From the NCBI RefSeq assembly GCF_900111735.1, contig NZ_FOHW01000005.1, forward strand, positions 124,001 to 188,000: 64,000 nt of DNA. Reading direction: 5' to 3'. The stretch comes from Pseudomonas graminis. GTDB lineage: Bacteria > Pseudomonadota > Gammaproteobacteria > Pseudomonadales > Pseudomonadaceae. The stretch's first letter is position 1. Each line of letters starts with the position of its first letter. Made by a program: the position numbers and the translations under genes. The notes below the pieces were generated by a model that saw nothing but the letters and a program-made list of their open reading frames with translations, was not told the origin of the DNA and searched no databases. Positions 25,049-35,645 of this stretch are shown here, one piece after another.

Positions 25049-25819
25049 TCACGCCGGTGATTTCTCGGGGGCGGGCGCAGGCACTGCGGGCGATCCCAGG
25101 TCACGTTGGATTTGCTCGTTCCACGCCGAGACGCGATCATTCAGCGCAGCGATTGCGCGAGGGCCAGCGCCTTCCGCGTACATCGGTTTGCCAATCACGA
25201 CTTCGATGGTGCCCGGCTTTTTACCCCAACCTTCTTTAGGCCAATAGCGGCCAGCATTGTGTGAGATAGGCAGGACGGGCAAGTCCGCGTTAACCGCCAG
25301 TGCCGAACCGCTGCGCGAGAATTTTCCGATCTGGCCGTAAGGCACGCGTGTGCCCTCAGGAAAGATCAGCACCCAGACCCTATCTTTGAGCAACTCATCG
25401 CCCTTCTTAGCCACAACCTTCAGCGCCGCTTTGGGATTGTTGCGGTCGATGGCGATGGGACGCAGCATCGCCATGGCCCAACCGAAGAACGGGACGTATA
25501 GCAACTCACGCTTCAGTACTTGGCTTAAAGGCTGAAAGTGGGCCGAGAGAAAAAACGTTTCCCACGTACTCTGGTGATTGGAGACGATCACGCACGGCGT
25601 CTCTGGGATGTTCTCATGTCCGGTGACGTTGACCTTGATGTTGAGGAACACGCGGGTCAGCCATAAGGCGCAGCGGCACCAGTAGACATTGATGAAGCGA
25701 TAGCGAAGACGGAACGGCAGGAAAGGTGCAATAAAGAAACTCAGCGAACACCACAGCAGGGCAGTAGTGCCCAGCAGCAGGTAAAAGAAGAAAATCCTGA
25801 TGGCCTGCACAATCGACAT
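25049..25819 (-). CDS. plsC: 1-acyl-sn-glycerol-3-phosphate acyltransferase
   Basis: It makes phosphatidic acid from lysophosphatidic acid in phospholipid synthesis. The 256-residue protein has an N-terminal membrane helix (about 8-34). The catalytic motif is NHQSTWE with H82 and E87, an HX4E form of the usual HX4D. The phosphate-binding FPEGTR is at 153-158. It is 57 nt downstream of gmhB. In P. aeruginosa the equivalent gene directly follows gyrB. Confidence 0.93.
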   Translation of the reverse strand: MSIVQAIRIFFFYLLLGTTALLWCSLSFFIAPFLPFRLRYRFINVYWCRCALWLTRVFLNIKVNVTGHENIPETPCVIVSNHQSTWETFFLSAHFQPLSQVLKRELLYVPFFGWAMAMLRPIAIDRNNPKAALKVVAKKGDELLKDRVWVLIFPEGTRVPYGQIGKFSRSGSALAVNADLPVLPISHNAGRYWPKEGWGKKPGTIEVVIGKPMYAEGAGPRAIAALNDRVSAWNEQIQRDLGSPAVPAPAPEKSPA

Positions 25820-25876
25820 AGCTGCTTTTACCGTTACGGGGCAATTGCCCGAATTGAGCGAGCCGTTGAATAGCCG

Positions 25877-26434
25877 TTAGCCGTTCAACGGGGCGCTGTT
25901 GTGAATAAGTTCTGCGGCAACCGCCGCCAGATCATCGAAAACCAACGTGCCTGCGGGTAGAGCACCGCTTCGCGTCTTCTGACCTTTGCCGGTCAGGACC
26001 AGAACAGGTTGTGAGTCGACGGCCACCGCCGCCTCCAGGTCACCCTTGCTGTCGCCTACAAACCACACGTCACCCAAATCGACGGCGTAATGGCTGGCAA
26101 TTGTCTTCAGCATGCCCGGTCTTGGCTTGCGGCAATCGCAGCCGGCGTCCGGGCCATGGGGACAATAAACGACCAGTCCGAGCTCACCACCCTCCTCCGC
26201 CACGAGTTCACGCAAGCGTGCGTGCATGGCATCGAGGGTGGCCAGATCGTAGTAACCGCGAGCGATGCCGGACTGGTTGGTGGCCACTGCCACCGTCCAG
26301 CCGGCCTTGCTCAGTTGCGCAATGGCCTCGATGGAACCTGGAATCGGAACCCACTCGTCCACCGACTTGATGTAGGCATCGGAGTCCTGGTTGATCACCC
26401 CGTCCCTGTCGAGAATCAGCAACTTCACTGGCAT
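25877..26434 (-). CDS. gmhB: D-glycero-beta-D-manno-heptose-1,7-bisphosphate 7-phosphatase
   Basis: It removes the 7-phosphate in ADP-heptose synthesis for the LPS core. The 185-residue HAD enzyme has LILDRDGVIN with D9/D11 as nucleophile and acid. The zinc-binding loop CPHGPDAGCDCRKP supplies Cys/His ligands, and VGDSKGDLEAA is HAD motif IV. It lies 11 nt after glyS. Confidence 0.95.
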   Translation of the reverse strand: MPVKLLILDRDGVINQDSDAYIKSVDEWVPIPGSIEAIAQLSKAGWTVAVATNQSGIARGYYDLATLDAMHARLRELVAEEGGELGLVVYCPHGPDAGCDCRKPRPGMLKTIASHYAVDLGDVWFVGDSKGDLEAAVAVDSQPVLVLTGKGQKTRSGALPAGTLVFDDLAAVAAELIHNSAPLNG

Positions 26435-26445
26435 GCGCTCCGCTG

Positions 26446-28500
26446 TCAGCTCAACAAAGAGATGTCGGCAACGCCGAGGAACAGATTGCGCAGACGGGCA
26501 AGCAAGGCATAACGGTTGGCTCGCACACTGGCGTCTTCCGCGTTGACCATCACTGCTTCAAAAAACGCATCCACCGGCTCGCGAAGTGCTGCGAGACGCG
26601 TCAGCGCTTCGTTGTACTGACGGCTGGCGGACATCGGCGCTACCGCCTGATCTGCCTGCTGAATGGCCGAGTAAAGCGAGAACTCGTTGGCGTTATCGAA
26701 GTACTTCGGCTCGACGGTCTGGGCGATGTTACCGTCTGCTTTGCTCAGCAGATTGGAAACCCGCTTGTTCACGGCGGCCAGTGCGGCAGCCTCAGGCAAT
26801 TTGCGGAAGGCCTGAACCGCCTGCACACGTTGATCGAAGTCCAGAGCCGAAGCCGGCTGCAAGGCGCGCACCGACAGGTAGACGGAAACGTCGACGCCTT
26901 CGTCTTCATAGCGCGCACGCAGGCGATCGAAGATGAATTCGAGCACCTGCTCTGGCAGGCCAGCAGGTTTGATCTTCACACCAAACTGAGCGACGGCGAA
27001 CTGCACGGTTTTGACCAGGTCGAGATCCAGCTTCTTCTCGATCAGGATGCGCAGGATGCCGAGCGCGGCCCGGCGCAGTGCGTATGGGTCTTTGCTGCCG
27101 GTCGGCAGCATGCCGATGCCGAAGATGCCCACGAGTGTGTCGAGCTTGTCCGCAATGGCGACTGCGGCGCCGGTCAACGTGCCTGGCAATTCAGCGCCAG
27201 CACCGCGTGGCATGTACTGCTCGTTCAACGCCAGTGCGACGTCTTCGGGTTCGCCGTCAGCCAGCGCGTAGTAGTAGCCTGCAACGCCCTGCATCTCGGG
27301 GAACTCGCCAACCATCTCGGTCGCCAGGTCGCACTTGGACAGCAAGCCTGCACGTGCGGCGCGCTGAGCATCGCCTCCAATGCGTGGCGCGATGAACGCG
27401 GCGAGCTTGGAAACGCGCTCGGCCTTGTCGAACACCGTGCCCAGTTGCGCCTGGAACACCACGTTCTGCAGGCGCTGGTTGAACGTCTCCAGCTTCTGCT
27501 TCTTGTCCTGCTTGAAGAAGAACTCGGCGTCGGTCAGACGTGGACGAACGACTTTCTCGTTACCGTGGACAATCTGAGATGGGTCCTTGCTGTCGATGTT
27601 CGCGACGGTAATGAAGCGCGGCAACAGCTTGCCTTCGGCATCCAGCAGACAGAAATACTTCTGGTTGTCCTGCATCGTGGTGATGAGGGCTTCCTGCGGC
27701 ACTTCAAGGAAACGTTCCTCGAACGAGCACACCAGCGGCACGGGCCACTCGACCAGCGCAGTCACTTCATCGAGCAATGCCGGCGGCACGATGGCGGTGC
27801 CTTCGTGTTGCGTGGCGAGCTCTTCGACGCGCTTGCTGATCAACTGACGACGCTCGTTGAAATCCGCAAGCACGTGGGCCGCGCGCAGGTCGCTGGCGTA
27901 GTTGGCCGGCGACGAAATGCGCACGCTTTCCGGGTGATGGAAGCGATGGCCCCGGGATTCACGGCCGGACGTCTGGGCAAGAATGGTGCAGTCAACGACC
28001 TGATCGCCAAACAGCATGACCAGCCATTGGGTCGGACGTACGAATTCTTCCTTGCGAGCACCCCAGCGCATGCGCTTCGGAATCGGCAGGTCGTTCAGCG
28101 AATCTTCGATGATGGTCGGCAGCAGGCTCAACGTCGGCTTGCCAGGGATGCTCTGGCTGTAGCGCAGCTTCGGGCCGCTCTGATCGATCTCACTCAGGTC
28201 CACACCGCACTTCTTGGCGAAGCCCAGGGCGGCCTGGGTCGGATTGCCCTCGGCATCAAACGCCGCCTGACGTGGCGGGCCATCCAGGTTGACGCTGCGA
28301 TCCGGCTGCTCGGTGGCGAGCTGAGTGATCAGCACGGCCAGACGACGTGGCGCGGCATAAACCTGTTTGGCACTGTAGGTCAGGCCGGCAGCGTGCAGGC
28401 CTTTTTCGATACCGGCCATGAATGCATCGGCCAGGGTATTCAATGCTTTGGGTGGCAGTTCTTCGGTGCCCAGTTCAACCAGAAAATCTTGAGCACTCAT
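26446..28500 (-). CDS. glyS: Glycyl-tRNA synthetase beta subunit
   Basis: This is the tRNA-recognising subunit of the alpha2beta2 glycyl-tRNA synthetase. It has 684 residues, starting [20 protein letters not shown], the family N terminus. The start overlaps the glyQ stop by 4 nt, giving coupled synthesis of both subunits. The opposite strand has a 585-codon open frame, which is a codon-bias shadow. Confidence 0.98.
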   Translation of the reverse strand: MSAQDFLVELGTEELPPKALNTLADAFMAGIEKGLHAAGLTYSAKQVYAAPRRLAVLITQLATEQPDRSVNLDGPPRQAAFDAEGNPTQAALGFAKKCGVDLSEIDQSGPKLRYSQSIPGKPTLSLLPTIIEDSLNDLPIPKRMRWGARKEEFVRPTQWLVMLFGDQVVDCTILAQTSGRESRGHRFHHPESVRISSPANYASDLRAAHVLADFNERRQLISKRVEELATQHEGTAIVPPALLDEVTALVEWPVPLVCSFEERFLEVPQEALITTMQDNQKYFCLLDAEGKLLPRFITVANIDSKDPSQIVHGNEKVVRPRLTDAEFFFKQDKKQKLETFNQRLQNVVFQAQLGTVFDKAERVSKLAAFIAPRIGGDAQRAARAGLLSKCDLATEMVGEFPEMQGVAGYYYALADGEPEDVALALNEQYMPRGAGAELPGTLTGAAVAIADKLDTLVGIFGIGMLPTGSKDPYALRRAALGILRILIEKKLDLDLVKTVQFAVAQFGVKIKPAGLPEQVLEFIFDRLRARYEDEGVDVSVYLSVRALQPASALDFDQRVQAVQAFRKLPEAAALAAVNKRVSNLLSKADGNIAQTVEPKYFDNANEFSLYSAIQQADQAVAPMSASRQYNEALTRLAALREPVDAFFEAVMVNAEDASVRANRYALLARLRNLFLGVADISLLS

Positions 28501-29444
28501 TGCGCAGCCTCCAGCTTGGCCAACACTTCATCACGAATATCGGGCGCGGCCATAGGGAAGCCGAGCTTGGCCCGGGCCATCAGGTAAGCCTGGGCCACGG
28601 AGCGAGCCAGGGTGCGGACGCGCAGAATGTACTGCTGACGCGCCGTCACGGAAATCGCGCGACGTGCATCCAGCAAGTTAAAGGTGTGAGAGGCCTTGAG
28701 GACCATTTCGTAGCTCGGCAATGGCAGCTCCACTTCGATCAGGCGCACGGCTTCGCTTTCATAGAAATCGAACAGCTCGAACAGTTTGTCGACGTTGGCG
28801 TGTTCGAAGTTGTAGGTCGATTGCTCCACTTCGTTCTGATGGAACACATCGCCGTAGGTGACCTTGCCGAACGGCCCGTCAGTCCAGACCAGGTCGTAGA
28901 CCGACTCGACGCCTTGCAGGTACATCGCCAGACGTTCGAGGCCATAGGTGATTTCGCCGGTAACCGGGTAGCACTCGATACCGCCGACTTGTTGGAAATA
29001 GGTGAATTGCGACACTTCCATGCCGTTCAGCCAGATCTCCCAACCCAGGCCCCAGGCGCCGAGGGTTGGGGATTCCCAGTTGTCTTCGACAAAGCGGACG
29101 TCGTGCACGAGCGGGTCAAGACCCACGTGCTTCAGCGAGCCAAGGTACAGCTCCTGGAAGTTGTCAGGGTTGGGCTTCAGAACAACCTGAAATTGGTAGT
29201 AATGCTGCAGGCGGTTCGGGTTCTCGCCATAACGGCCATCGGTAGGACGACGGCTCGGTTGTACGTAGGCGGCGTTCCAGGTTTCCGGGCCGATGGCGCG
29301 CAGAAACGTAGCGGTGTGGAAAGTGCCGGCGCCCACTTCCATATCGTAGGGCTGAAGTACCACACAACCTTGCTCAGCCCAGTATTGCTGGAGGGCGAGG
29401 ATCAAGTCTTGGAAGGTACGCACGGCTGGCGTAGGCTGGCTCAC
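28497..29444 (-). CDS. glyQ: Glycyl-tRNA synthetase alpha subunit
   Basis: This catalytic subunit activates glycine. From a GTG start at 29444 ([20 protein letters not shown]) it has 315 residues, the family length. Conserved [20 protein letters not shown] is present near the N terminus. The upstream ATG 35 codons earlier adds an unconserved tail and was rejected. The ribosome site is weak. It is divergent from tag with 82 nt between. Confidence 0.96.
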   Translation of the reverse strand: MSQPTPAVRTFQDLILALQQYWAEQGCVVLQPYDMEVGAGTFHTATFLRAIGPETWNAAYVQPSRRPTDGRYGENPNRLQHYYQFQVVLKPNPDNFQELYLGSLKHVGLDPLVHDVRFVEDNWESPTLGAWGLGWEIWLNGMEVSQFTYFQQVGGIECYPVTGEITYGLERLAMYLQGVESVYDLVWTDGPFGKVTYGDVFHQNEVEQSTYNFEHANVDKLFELFDFYESEAVRLIEVELPLPSYEMVLKASHTFNLLDARRAISVTARQQYILRVRTLARSVAQAYLMARAKLGFPMAAPDIRDEVLAKLEAAQ

Positions 29445-29526
29445 GAAATTCACCTGTACTGGGGGGCTGCGATTTAAAGAGCGGGAGTATACCCGATTCG
29501 GCCGCGCCTCCACCCTTGGGAGCCCT

Positions 29527-30099
29527 ATGCCACGCTGCTTTTGGTGCAACGAAGATCCGCTTTACATGGACTACCACGATCAAGAGTGGGGTGTGCCGTT
29601 GCGCGATGCGCAGATGCTGTTCGAGTTCCTGTTGCTCGAAGGGTTCCAGGCCGGACTGTCGTGGATCACCATCCTGAAAAAGCGTGAGCGCTACCGCGAA
29701 GTGATGTTCGGCTTCGACGTCCAGCGCATTGCCGCGATGACCAATGCTGAAATCGAAGCGCTGATGCTGGAGCCCGGCATTGTCCGCAACCGCCTCAAAC
29801 TCAACGCCGCGCGCAAAAACGCCCTGGCCTGGTTGCGGCTGGAGGATCCGGTTGCGTTTGTCTGGTCCTTCGTCGGCGGCAAGCCGAAGGTCAATCACTT
29901 CAAGGACCGTAGCGAAGTCCCGGCCATTACGGCAGAGGCCGAAGCGATGAGCAAAGCGCTGAAGAAAGCCGGCTTCACCTTCGTCGGCCCGACCATCTGT
30001 TACGCCTACATGCAGGCGACTGGAATGGTGATGGACCATACGGTTGACTGCGATCGATACGCCGAGCTGGCGGGTGATGTGGATAATCGGCTCCCATGA
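29527..30099 (+). CDS. tag: DNA-3-methyladenine glycosylase I
   Basis: It removes 3-methyladenine from alkylated DNA. The 190-residue protein has the zinc ligands of the Tag family: C4 and H17 in the N terminus ([17 protein letters not shown]), and H171 and C175 near the C terminus (MDHTVDC). [18 protein letters not shown] forms the HhH-like core. The 3' end holds a DnaA box (30078-30086). Confidence 0.96.
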   Translation: MPRCFWCNEDPLYMDYHDQEWGVPLRDAQMLFEFLLLEGFQAGLSWITILKKRERYREVMFGFDVQRIAAMTNAEIEALMLEPGIVRNRLKLNAARKNALAWLRLEDPVAFVWSFVGGKPKVNHFKDRSEVPAITAEAEAMSKALKKAGFTFVGPTICYAYMQATGMVMDHTVDCDRYAELAGDVDNRLP

Positions 30100-30110
30100 A
30101 TGGTTACAAT
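30078..30110 (+). promoter_or_regulatory. DnaA box plus -10 element upstream of the lipid A acyltransferase gene
   Basis: An exact DnaA box TGTGGATAA (30078-30086) is followed 15 nt later by GGTTACAATGGC (30102-30113). The same words occur upstream of dnaA with 13 nt between them (14661-14669, 14683-14694). TACAAT at 30105-30110 would serve as -10. Leader length to the GTG at 30139 is about 22 nt. Confidence 0.5.
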
Positions 30111-30138
30111 GGCCGCCTCATGTATTCGGGAGTGATCT

Positions 30139-31026
30139 GTGGATAAGTTCAAAGGCGCCTTGATGGTTGGGGCATTGCGGCTGTTTGCCCTGTTGCCGTG
30201 GCGCGCAGTGCAATGGGTCGGCACCTGCATTGGCTGGCTGATGTGGAAGTTGCCTAACCGGTCCCGCGATGTCGCGCGCATCAACCTGTCCAAGTGCTTC
30301 CCCGAGCTGAGCCCTGCAGAACTCGAAGCACTGGTTGGTCGCAGCCTGATGGACATCGGCAAGACCCTGACCGAAAGCGCCTGTGCGTGGATCTGGCCGG
30401 CGCAGAAGTCGATCAATCTGGTTCGCGAAGTCGAAGGGCTTCAGGTGTTGAAAGATGCCCTGGCATCGGGCAAGGGTGTCGTCGGTATCACCAGCCATCT
30501 AGGCAACTGGGAAGTGCTCAACCACTTCTATTGCAGCCAGTGCAAACCGATCATTTTCTACCGGCCACCCAAGCTCAAGGCCGTGGATGACCTGCTGCGC
30601 AAGCAGCGCGTGCAGCTGGGCAACCGTGTCGCAGCGTCCACCAAGGAAGGCATTCTCAGCGTCATCAAGGAAGTGCGCAAAGGTGGCTCGGTCGGCATCC
30701 CTGCGGATCCGGAACCCGCTGAGTCAGCAGGCATATTCGTACCCTTCTGCGGAACAATGGCGCTGACCAGCAAGTTCGTGCCGAACATGCTGGCGGGCGG
30801 CAAAGCAGTAGGGGTGTTCCTCCACGCGATGCGTCTGGAGGATGGCTCTGGCTACAAGGTAGTACTCGAAGCCGCGCCGGACGACATGTACAGCACCGAC
30901 ACCGCAACGTCGGCAGCGGCCATGAGCAAGGTGGTTGAAAAGTACGTGCGGGCCTATCCAAGCCAATACATGTGGACCATGAAGCGCTTCAAGAAACGCC
31001 CCGAGGGCGAGAAGCGCTGGTATTGA
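30139..31026 (+). CDS. Lipid A biosynthesis lauroyl/secondary acyltransferase (LpxL/HtrB family)
   Basis: It adds a secondary acyl chain to lipid A at the inner membrane. The 295-residue protein has an N-terminal hydrophobic segment. The catalytic SHLGNWE has H120 and E125 (HX4E, typical of LpxL/LpxM). GGSVGIPADPEP is a later conserved block. The start is GTG at 30139, preceded by GGGAG. The start codon lies inside an exact DnaA box TGTGGATAA (30138-30146). The family member is clear; which chain it adds is not. Confidence 0.9.
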   Translation: MDKFKGALMVGALRLFALLPWRAVQWVGTCIGWLMWKLPNRSRDVARINLSKCFPELSPAELEALVGRSLMDIGKTLTESACAWIWPAQKSINLVREVEGLQVLKDALASGKGVVGITSHLGNWEVLNHFYCSQCKPIIFYRPPKLKAVDDLLRKQRVQLGNRVAASTKEGILSVIKEVRKGGSVGIPADPEPAESAGIFVPFCGTMALTSKFVPNMLAGGKAVGVFLHAMRLEDGSGYKVVLEAAPDDMYSTDTATSAAAMSKVVEKYVRAYPSQYMWTMKRFKKRPEGEKRWY

Positions 31027-31060
31027 TCAGACGCTGAGCCCAGCAGGCCAGCGATCACCT

Positions 31061-31147
31061 GTAGGAGCGCGCTTGCCCGCGAAAAGTAGGTACATCCGAC
31101 ACAGCTATGTCAGGCCTACCATTTTTCGCGGGCCAGCGCGCTCCTAC
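31061..31147. repeat. REP-type inverted repeat (GTAGGAGCGCGC family)
   Basis: Two near-complementary arms, GTAGGAGCGCGCTTGCCCGC and its partner ending GCGCGCTCCTAC, flank about 36 nt. This is the common Pseudomonas REP doublet. It sits between the convergent lpxL-like and trkA genes, where it may act as terminator or mRNA end-stabiliser. Confidence 0.85.
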
Positions 31148-31168
31148 GTAAAAGGCGTCTGCCCAGAG

Positions 31169-32542
31169 TCAGAAAAAGCTCAATCCCACCTGAAAAAGTC
31201 GCTCCACGTCGCGGATGTACTTTTTATCCACAAGGAACATGACCACGTGATCGCCTGATTCGATCACCGTGCTGTCATGGGCGATGATGACTTGATCGGC
31301 GCGGGTGATGGCGCCGATGGTCGTGCCGGGCGGCAGGTTGATGTGCATGATGGCTTTGCCAACCACTTTGCTGGATCTGGCATCGCCATGGGCGACGATC
31401 TCGATGGCTTCAGCGGCGCCCCGACGCAATGAGTGCACGCTGACAATATCGCCGCGCCGCACGTGGGCCAGCAACGTACCGATGGTGGCGAGCTGTGGGC
31501 TGACGGCGACATCAATCTCCCCGCCTTGCACCAGATCGACATACGCCGGGTTGTTGATGATCGTCATCACCTTCTTCGCGCCGAGACGTTTGGCCAGCAA
31601 CGACGACATGATGTTCGCCTCGTCGTCGTTGGTCAGTGCCAGAAACAAGTCGGCGTTGTCGATGTTCTCTTCCACGAGCAGGTCTCGATCGGAGGAGCTG
31701 CCTTGCAGGATCACCGTGTTGTTGAGCGTGTCGGAGAGGTGACGGCATCGAGCGGCATTCATCTCGATGATCTTGACCTGATAGCGGTTCTCGATGGCCT
31801 CCGCCAGCCGCTCGCCAATCTGGCCTCCGCCTGCAATCACGATGCGCTTGTAGCTCACATCCAGGCGACGCATCTCTCCCATGACGGCGCGAATGTCCGC
31901 CTTGGCAGCGATGAAAAAGACCTCGTCGTCAGCCTCGATAACCGTATCGCCCTGAGGAATGATCGGACGGTCGCGACGGAAAATGGCAGCGACCCGCGTG
32001 TCGACATTGGGCATGTGCGTGCGCAACTGGCGCAGTTGCTGCCCCACCAGAGGCCCGCCGTAGTATGCCTTGACCGCCACCATCTGGACTTTGCCACCGG
32101 CGAAGTCGATCACTTGCAGGGCGCTGGGGTATTCGATGAGCCGTTTGATGTAATGGGTGACGACTTGCTCAGGGCTGATCAACACGTCCACGGGAATGGC
32201 ACCGTTGGCGAAAAGGCCTGAGCGAGTCAGGTACGCCGATTCGCGAACACGGGCAATCTTCGTCGGCGTCTGAAACAGCGTGTACGCGACTTGGCAGGCG
32301 ACCATGTTGGTCTCGTCGCTGCTGGTCACGGCCACCAGCATGTCGGCGTCGTCGGCGCCGGCCTGACGCAGCACAGTCGGAAACGAGCCGCGACCATGGA
32401 CGGTACGGATATCGAGGCGATCACCCAACGCTCGCAGACGATCCTGATCGGTGTCCACGACGGTGATGTCGTTGGCTTCGCTCGCCAGGTGCTCAGCCAG
32501 CGTACCGCCAACCTGCCCTGCGCCGAGGATGATGATCTTCAA
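31169..32542 (-). CDS. trkA: Trk system potassium uptake regulator TrkA
   Basis: This cytosolic NAD-binding RCK subunit gates the TrkH/TrkG potassium channel. Its 457 residues hold two repeated RCK units. The first Rossmann motif is [17 protein letters not shown] at the N terminus; the second is [17 protein letters not shown] at about 234. It follows rsmB by 47 nt in a def-fmt-rsmB-trkA order. A DnaA box falls in the 3' part (31224-31232). Confidence 0.97.
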   Translation of the reverse strand: MKIIILGAGQVGGTLAEHLASEANDITVVDTDQDRLRALGDRLDIRTVHGRGSFPTVLRQAGADDADMLVAVTSSDETNMVACQVAYTLFQTPTKIARVRESAYLTRSGLFANGAIPVDVLISPEQVVTHYIKRLIEYPSALQVIDFAGGKVQMVAVKAYYGGPLVGQQLRQLRTHMPNVDTRVAAIFRRDRPIIPQGDTVIEADDEVFFIAAKADIRAVMGEMRRLDVSYKRIVIAGGGQIGERLAEAIENRYQVKIIEMNAARCRHLSDTLNNTVILQGSSSDRDLLVEENIDNADLFLALTNDDEANIMSSLLAKRLGAKKVMTIINNPAYVDLVQGGEIDVAVSPQLATIGTLLAHVRRGDIVSVHSLRRGAAEAIEIVAHGDARSSKVVGKAIMHINLPPGTTIGAITRADQVIIAHDSTVIESGDHVVMFLVDKKYIRDVERLFQVGLSFF

Positions 32543-32589
32543 TCAGTCTCTCCTTGAAATGATGATTCAGTCATACCGGGCAATCGTCT

Positions 32590-33909
32590 TCACGCCGCCG
32601 CAATCTTGATCAGTTTGGCGTAGTAAAACCCGTCATGCCCGCCTTCCTGGGCCAGCAACTGACGGCCGTGGGGCTGTTTCAGACCGGGCGGTGGATTGCC
32701 TTGCTGACCGGCAATGTCCAGCTCCCGGGCACCCGACGTACGCGCCAGGAATGCAGCGATGACCTCGGTGTTTTCAGTCGGCAGCGTCGAGCACGTGGCG
32801 TACAGCAACATCCCGCCGACCTGCAGCGTCGGCCACAGCGCGTCAAGCAATTCGCCCTGCAGCGCGGCGAGGGCAGGAATGTCATCGGCCTGACGGGTCA
32901 GCTTGATGTCGGGGTGGCGGCGAATCACGCCAGTCGCCGAGCAAGGCGCGTCGAGCAGAATGCGCTGGAACGGTTTGCCGTCCCACCATAGATCGGTGGC
33001 GCGGGCGTCGGCGGCGATGAGTTCGGCACTCAGGCCCAGGCGATCGAGGTTCTCTTTGACCCGCACCATGCGCTTGGCTTCAAGATCCACTGCGACCGCG
33101 CCCGCGAGGCCCGGTTGTACTTCCAGCAAATGGCAGGTCTTGCCTCCGGGCGCGCAACAGGCATCCAGCACGCGTTGACCCGGCGCCAACTCCAGCAAGT
33201 CGGCGGCCAGTTGCGCGGCCTCATCCTGAACGCTGATCCAGCCATCGGCGAAACCCGGGAGCGAACGAACATCGCCCGGTTCAGTGAGCACGATGCCGTC
33301 CTGGCTGAACGTGCTCGGCGTTGCGGCGATGCCTGCGTCCAGCAGCAGCTGAAGGTACTGCTCGCGGGTTTTGTGCCGGCGGTTGACCCGCAAAATCATC
33401 GGCGGGTGGGCGTTGTTCGCCGCACAAATCGCCTCCCAATGCTCGGGCCAGGCGGCTTTCAGCGCTTTTTGCAGCCAGCGTGGATGAGCAGTGCGCACCA
33501 CTGGATCGTGTTCCAGCTCCGTCAGCAATGCCTCGCCTTCCCGTTGGGCTCGACGCAGCACAGCATTGAGCAACGCTTTTGCCCACGGTTTTTTCAGCTT
33601 GTCGGCGCAGCCTACTGTTTCGCCGATAGCGGCGTGAGCGGGGATACGCGAATAGAAGAGTTGATACAGACCTACCAGCAACAAAGCTTGCACGTCGTTA
33701 TCAGCGGTTTTGAAAGGTTTCTGCAGCAGCTTGGCCGCCAGCGCGGACAGCCTTGGCTCCCAACGCGCGGTGCCAAATGCAAGGTCCTGAGTGAGGCCGC
33801 GGTCGCGGTCTTCAACCTTGTCCAGTTGGGTGGGCAAAGAGCTGTTTAGCGATGCCTTGCCACTCAGTACGGCAGCCAGCGCCTTGGCTGCGGCCAGACG
33901 CGGGTTCAT
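32590..33909 (-). CDS. rsmB: 16S rRNA (cytosine967-C5)-methyltransferase
   Basis: It methylates C967 of 16S rRNA. The 439-residue protein has an N-terminal NusB-like RNA-binding domain and a C-terminal SAM-dependent domain. The motifs are [17 protein letters not shown] and [17 protein letters not shown], the latter with the catalytic-side PC. Its start overlaps the fmt stop by 4 nt. Confidence 0.97.
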   Translation of the reverse strand: MNPRLAAAKALAAVLSGKASLNSSLPTQLDKVEDRDRGLTQDLAFGTARWEPRLSALAAKLLQKPFKTADNDVQALLLVGLYQLFYSRIPAHAAIGETVGCADKLKKPWAKALLNAVLRRAQREGEALLTELEHDPVVRTAHPRWLQKALKAAWPEHWEAICAANNAHPPMILRVNRRHKTREQYLQLLLDAGIAATPSTFSQDGIVLTEPGDVRSLPGFADGWISVQDEAAQLAADLLELAPGQRVLDACCAPGGKTCHLLEVQPGLAGAVAVDLEAKRMVRVKENLDRLGLSAELIAADARATDLWWDGKPFQRILLDAPCSATGVIRRHPDIKLTRQADDIPALAALQGELLDALWPTLQVGGMLLYATCSTLPTENTEVIAAFLARTSGARELDIAGQQGNPPPGLKQPHGRQLLAQEGGHDGFYYAKLIKIAAA

Positions 33910-34865
33910 TGCGCATCCACCGCTTGGCCGAGAACGGTGCCGACGGCGAATTTCTCGCGGCGGCTGTTGAACAGGTCAGCGAAGCCCAGAGGTTTGCCGC
34001 CTGGCAGTTGCAGACGGATCAGACGCAGTGCGCCGTCACCGCACGCGACCAGCAGGCCGTCTTTGCTTGCGTCGATGATGCTGCCGGGCGTGCCCTTCCC
34101 GTCGACGACCTGCGCGGCCAGCACTTTCAGCGCTTCGCCGTTGAGCGTGGTGTGGCAAATCGGCCATGGGTTAAAGGCGCGTATCAGTCGCTCCAACTCA
34201 ACCGCCGGGCGACTCCAGTCGATGCGCGCTTCGTCTTTATTCAGCTTGTGCGCGTAAGTGGCGAGACTGTCGTCCTGCACTTCGCCTATCAGTGTGCCGT
34301 CAGCCAGTCCGGCGATGGCTTGAATCACCGCAGTCGGGCCGAGCTCAGCGAGACGATCATGCAGCGTGCCTCCGGTGTCTTCGCCCGTAATAGGGGTCGT
34401 CACCTTGAGCAGCATCGGGCCGGTGTCCAGGCCCGCTTCCATGCGCATGACCGTCACGCCGCTTTCGGCATCGCCTGCCTGCACCGCGCGCTGAATCGGC
34501 GCAGCACCGCGCCAGCGTGGCAGCAACGAGGCGTGACTGTTGATGCAGCCCAGGCGCGGAATATCCAGCACGGTCTGCGGCAGGATCAGGCCATAGGCGA
34601 CCACAACCAACAGGTCGGGCTGCAACGCGGCCAGCTCGGCCTGGGCTTCGGGTGCGCGCAAGGTCGGTGGCTGCATGACAGGAATATTGTGCTGGAGAGC
34701 AAGCTGCTTGACCGGGCTGGGCATCAGCTTCTGACCACGACCGGCCGGGCGATCTGGCTGGGTGTACACCGCAATGACGTCGTGGGGACTGTCGAGCAGG
34801 GCTTTCAAATGCTCGGCGGCGAATTCCGGGGTGCCGGCAAACACGATGCGCAGTGGCTCAGTCAT
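33906..34865 (-). CDS. fmt: Methionyl-tRNA formyltransferase
   Basis: It formylates initiator Met-tRNA using 10-formyl-THF. The 319-residue protein starts [20 protein letters not shown]. The catalytic region [14 protein letters not shown] carries N109 and H111, the HxSLLPxxRG signature. It is followed by rsmB (4-nt overlap). def lies upstream across a REP element. Confidence 0.97.
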   Translation of the reverse strand: MTEPLRIVFAGTPEFAAEHLKALLDSPHDVIAVYTQPDRPAGRGQKLMPSPVKQLALQHNIPVMQPPTLRAPEAQAELAALQPDLLVVVAYGLILPQTVLDIPRLGCINSHASLLPRWRGAAPIQRAVQAGDAESGVTVMRMEAGLDTGPMLLKVTTPITGEDTGGTLHDRLAELGPTAVIQAIAGLADGTLIGEVQDDSLATYAHKLNKDEARIDWSRPAVELERLIRAFNPWPICHTTLNGEALKVLAAQVVDGKGTPGSIIDASKDGLLVACGDGALRLIRLQLPGGKPLGFADLFNSRREKFAVGTVLGQAVDAQ

Positions 34866-34887
34866 GGGCTTCTCTTGAATTAAGACT

Positions 34888-34975
34888 GTAGAAACGCGCT
34901 TGCCCGCGATGGCGTGGTGTCAGCCGACAAATGCGGCAGAGGAAAGGTCGCTATCGCGGGCAAGCGGGCTCCTAC
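34888..34975. repeat. REP-type inverted repeat between fmt and def
   Basis: Arms of about 23 nt (GTAG..CGCGCTTGCCCGCGAT and ATCGCGGGCAAGCGGGCTCCTAC) flank a 42-nt centre. It is the same family as the repeat at 31061-31147. It lies within an otherwise co-directional def-fmt gene pair, so it may cut or attenuate the operon. Confidence 0.8.
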
Positions 34976-34997
34976 GGTAGAAAGGAGGATGGCGGGA

Positions 34998-35504
34998 TCA
35001 GGCGTTTTGCTTGTGGAGTTTTTCCAGCTTCTTCTTGATACGGTCACGCTTGAGATTGGACAGGTAATCAACGAAGAGCTTGCCGTTCAGGTGGTCGCAT
35101 TCGTGCTGGATGCACACGGCAAGCAGGCCCTCGGCAATGAATTCATAGGGCTGGCCGTCACGGTCCAGTGCCTTCACCTTGACCCGTTGCGGGCGATCCA
35201 CGTTCTCGTAGAAACCCGGAACAGACAGACAGCCTTCCTGGTACTGGTCCATCTCGTCGGTCAGCGGCTCGATTTCGGGGTTGATGAACACCCGCGGCTC
35301 GCTGCGATCTTCGGAGAGATCCATCACCACCACGCGCTTGTGTACGTTAACCTGCGACGCGGCCAGGCCGATGCCAGGTGCTTCGTACATGGTTTCAAAC
35401 ATGTCGTCGACCAACTGGCGAATGCTGTCGTCCACTTCGGCCACCGGCTTGGCGATGGTGCGCAGGCGCGAATCGGGAAATTCGAGGATGTTTAGAATGG
35501 CCAT
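34998..35504 (-). CDS. def: Peptide deformylase
   Basis: It removes the N-formyl group from nascent proteins, reversing the step of its neighbour fmt. From ATG 35504 ([18 protein letters not shown]) it has 168 residues. The three motifs are GIGLAASQV (44-52), EGCLSVPG with metal ligand C92, and QHECDHLNG with H134, E135 and H138. An 11-codon TTG-initiated extension is unconserved. The ribosome site is weak. Confidence 0.97.
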   Translation of the reverse strand: MAILNILEFPDSRLRTIAKPVAEVDDSIRQLVDDMFETMYEAPGIGLAASQVNVHKRVVVMDLSEDRSEPRVFINPEIEPLTDEMDQYQEGCLSVPGFYENVDRPQRVKVKALDRDGQPYEFIAEGLLAVCIQHECDHLNGKLFVDYLSNLKRDRIKKKLEKLHKQNA

Positions 35505-35645
35505 ATGCGTAAGGGATGCACTGTAGGGTAAAGTCAAAATCGGCTGCTAGGCTTGGGACGTCACAAGCTGCAGCCCTAGTAAAACCGCAAGTCTCGCAAG
35601 ACTCAGCGTTTCACGCGAAGCCAACATGATAAAGGGATTCACCGC

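Noticed and set aside
26830-28587. 585-codon open frame on the plus strand over glyS
   Set aside because: It is antisense to a conserved synthetase with no ribosome site or family features; high GC codon bias keeps the frame open.
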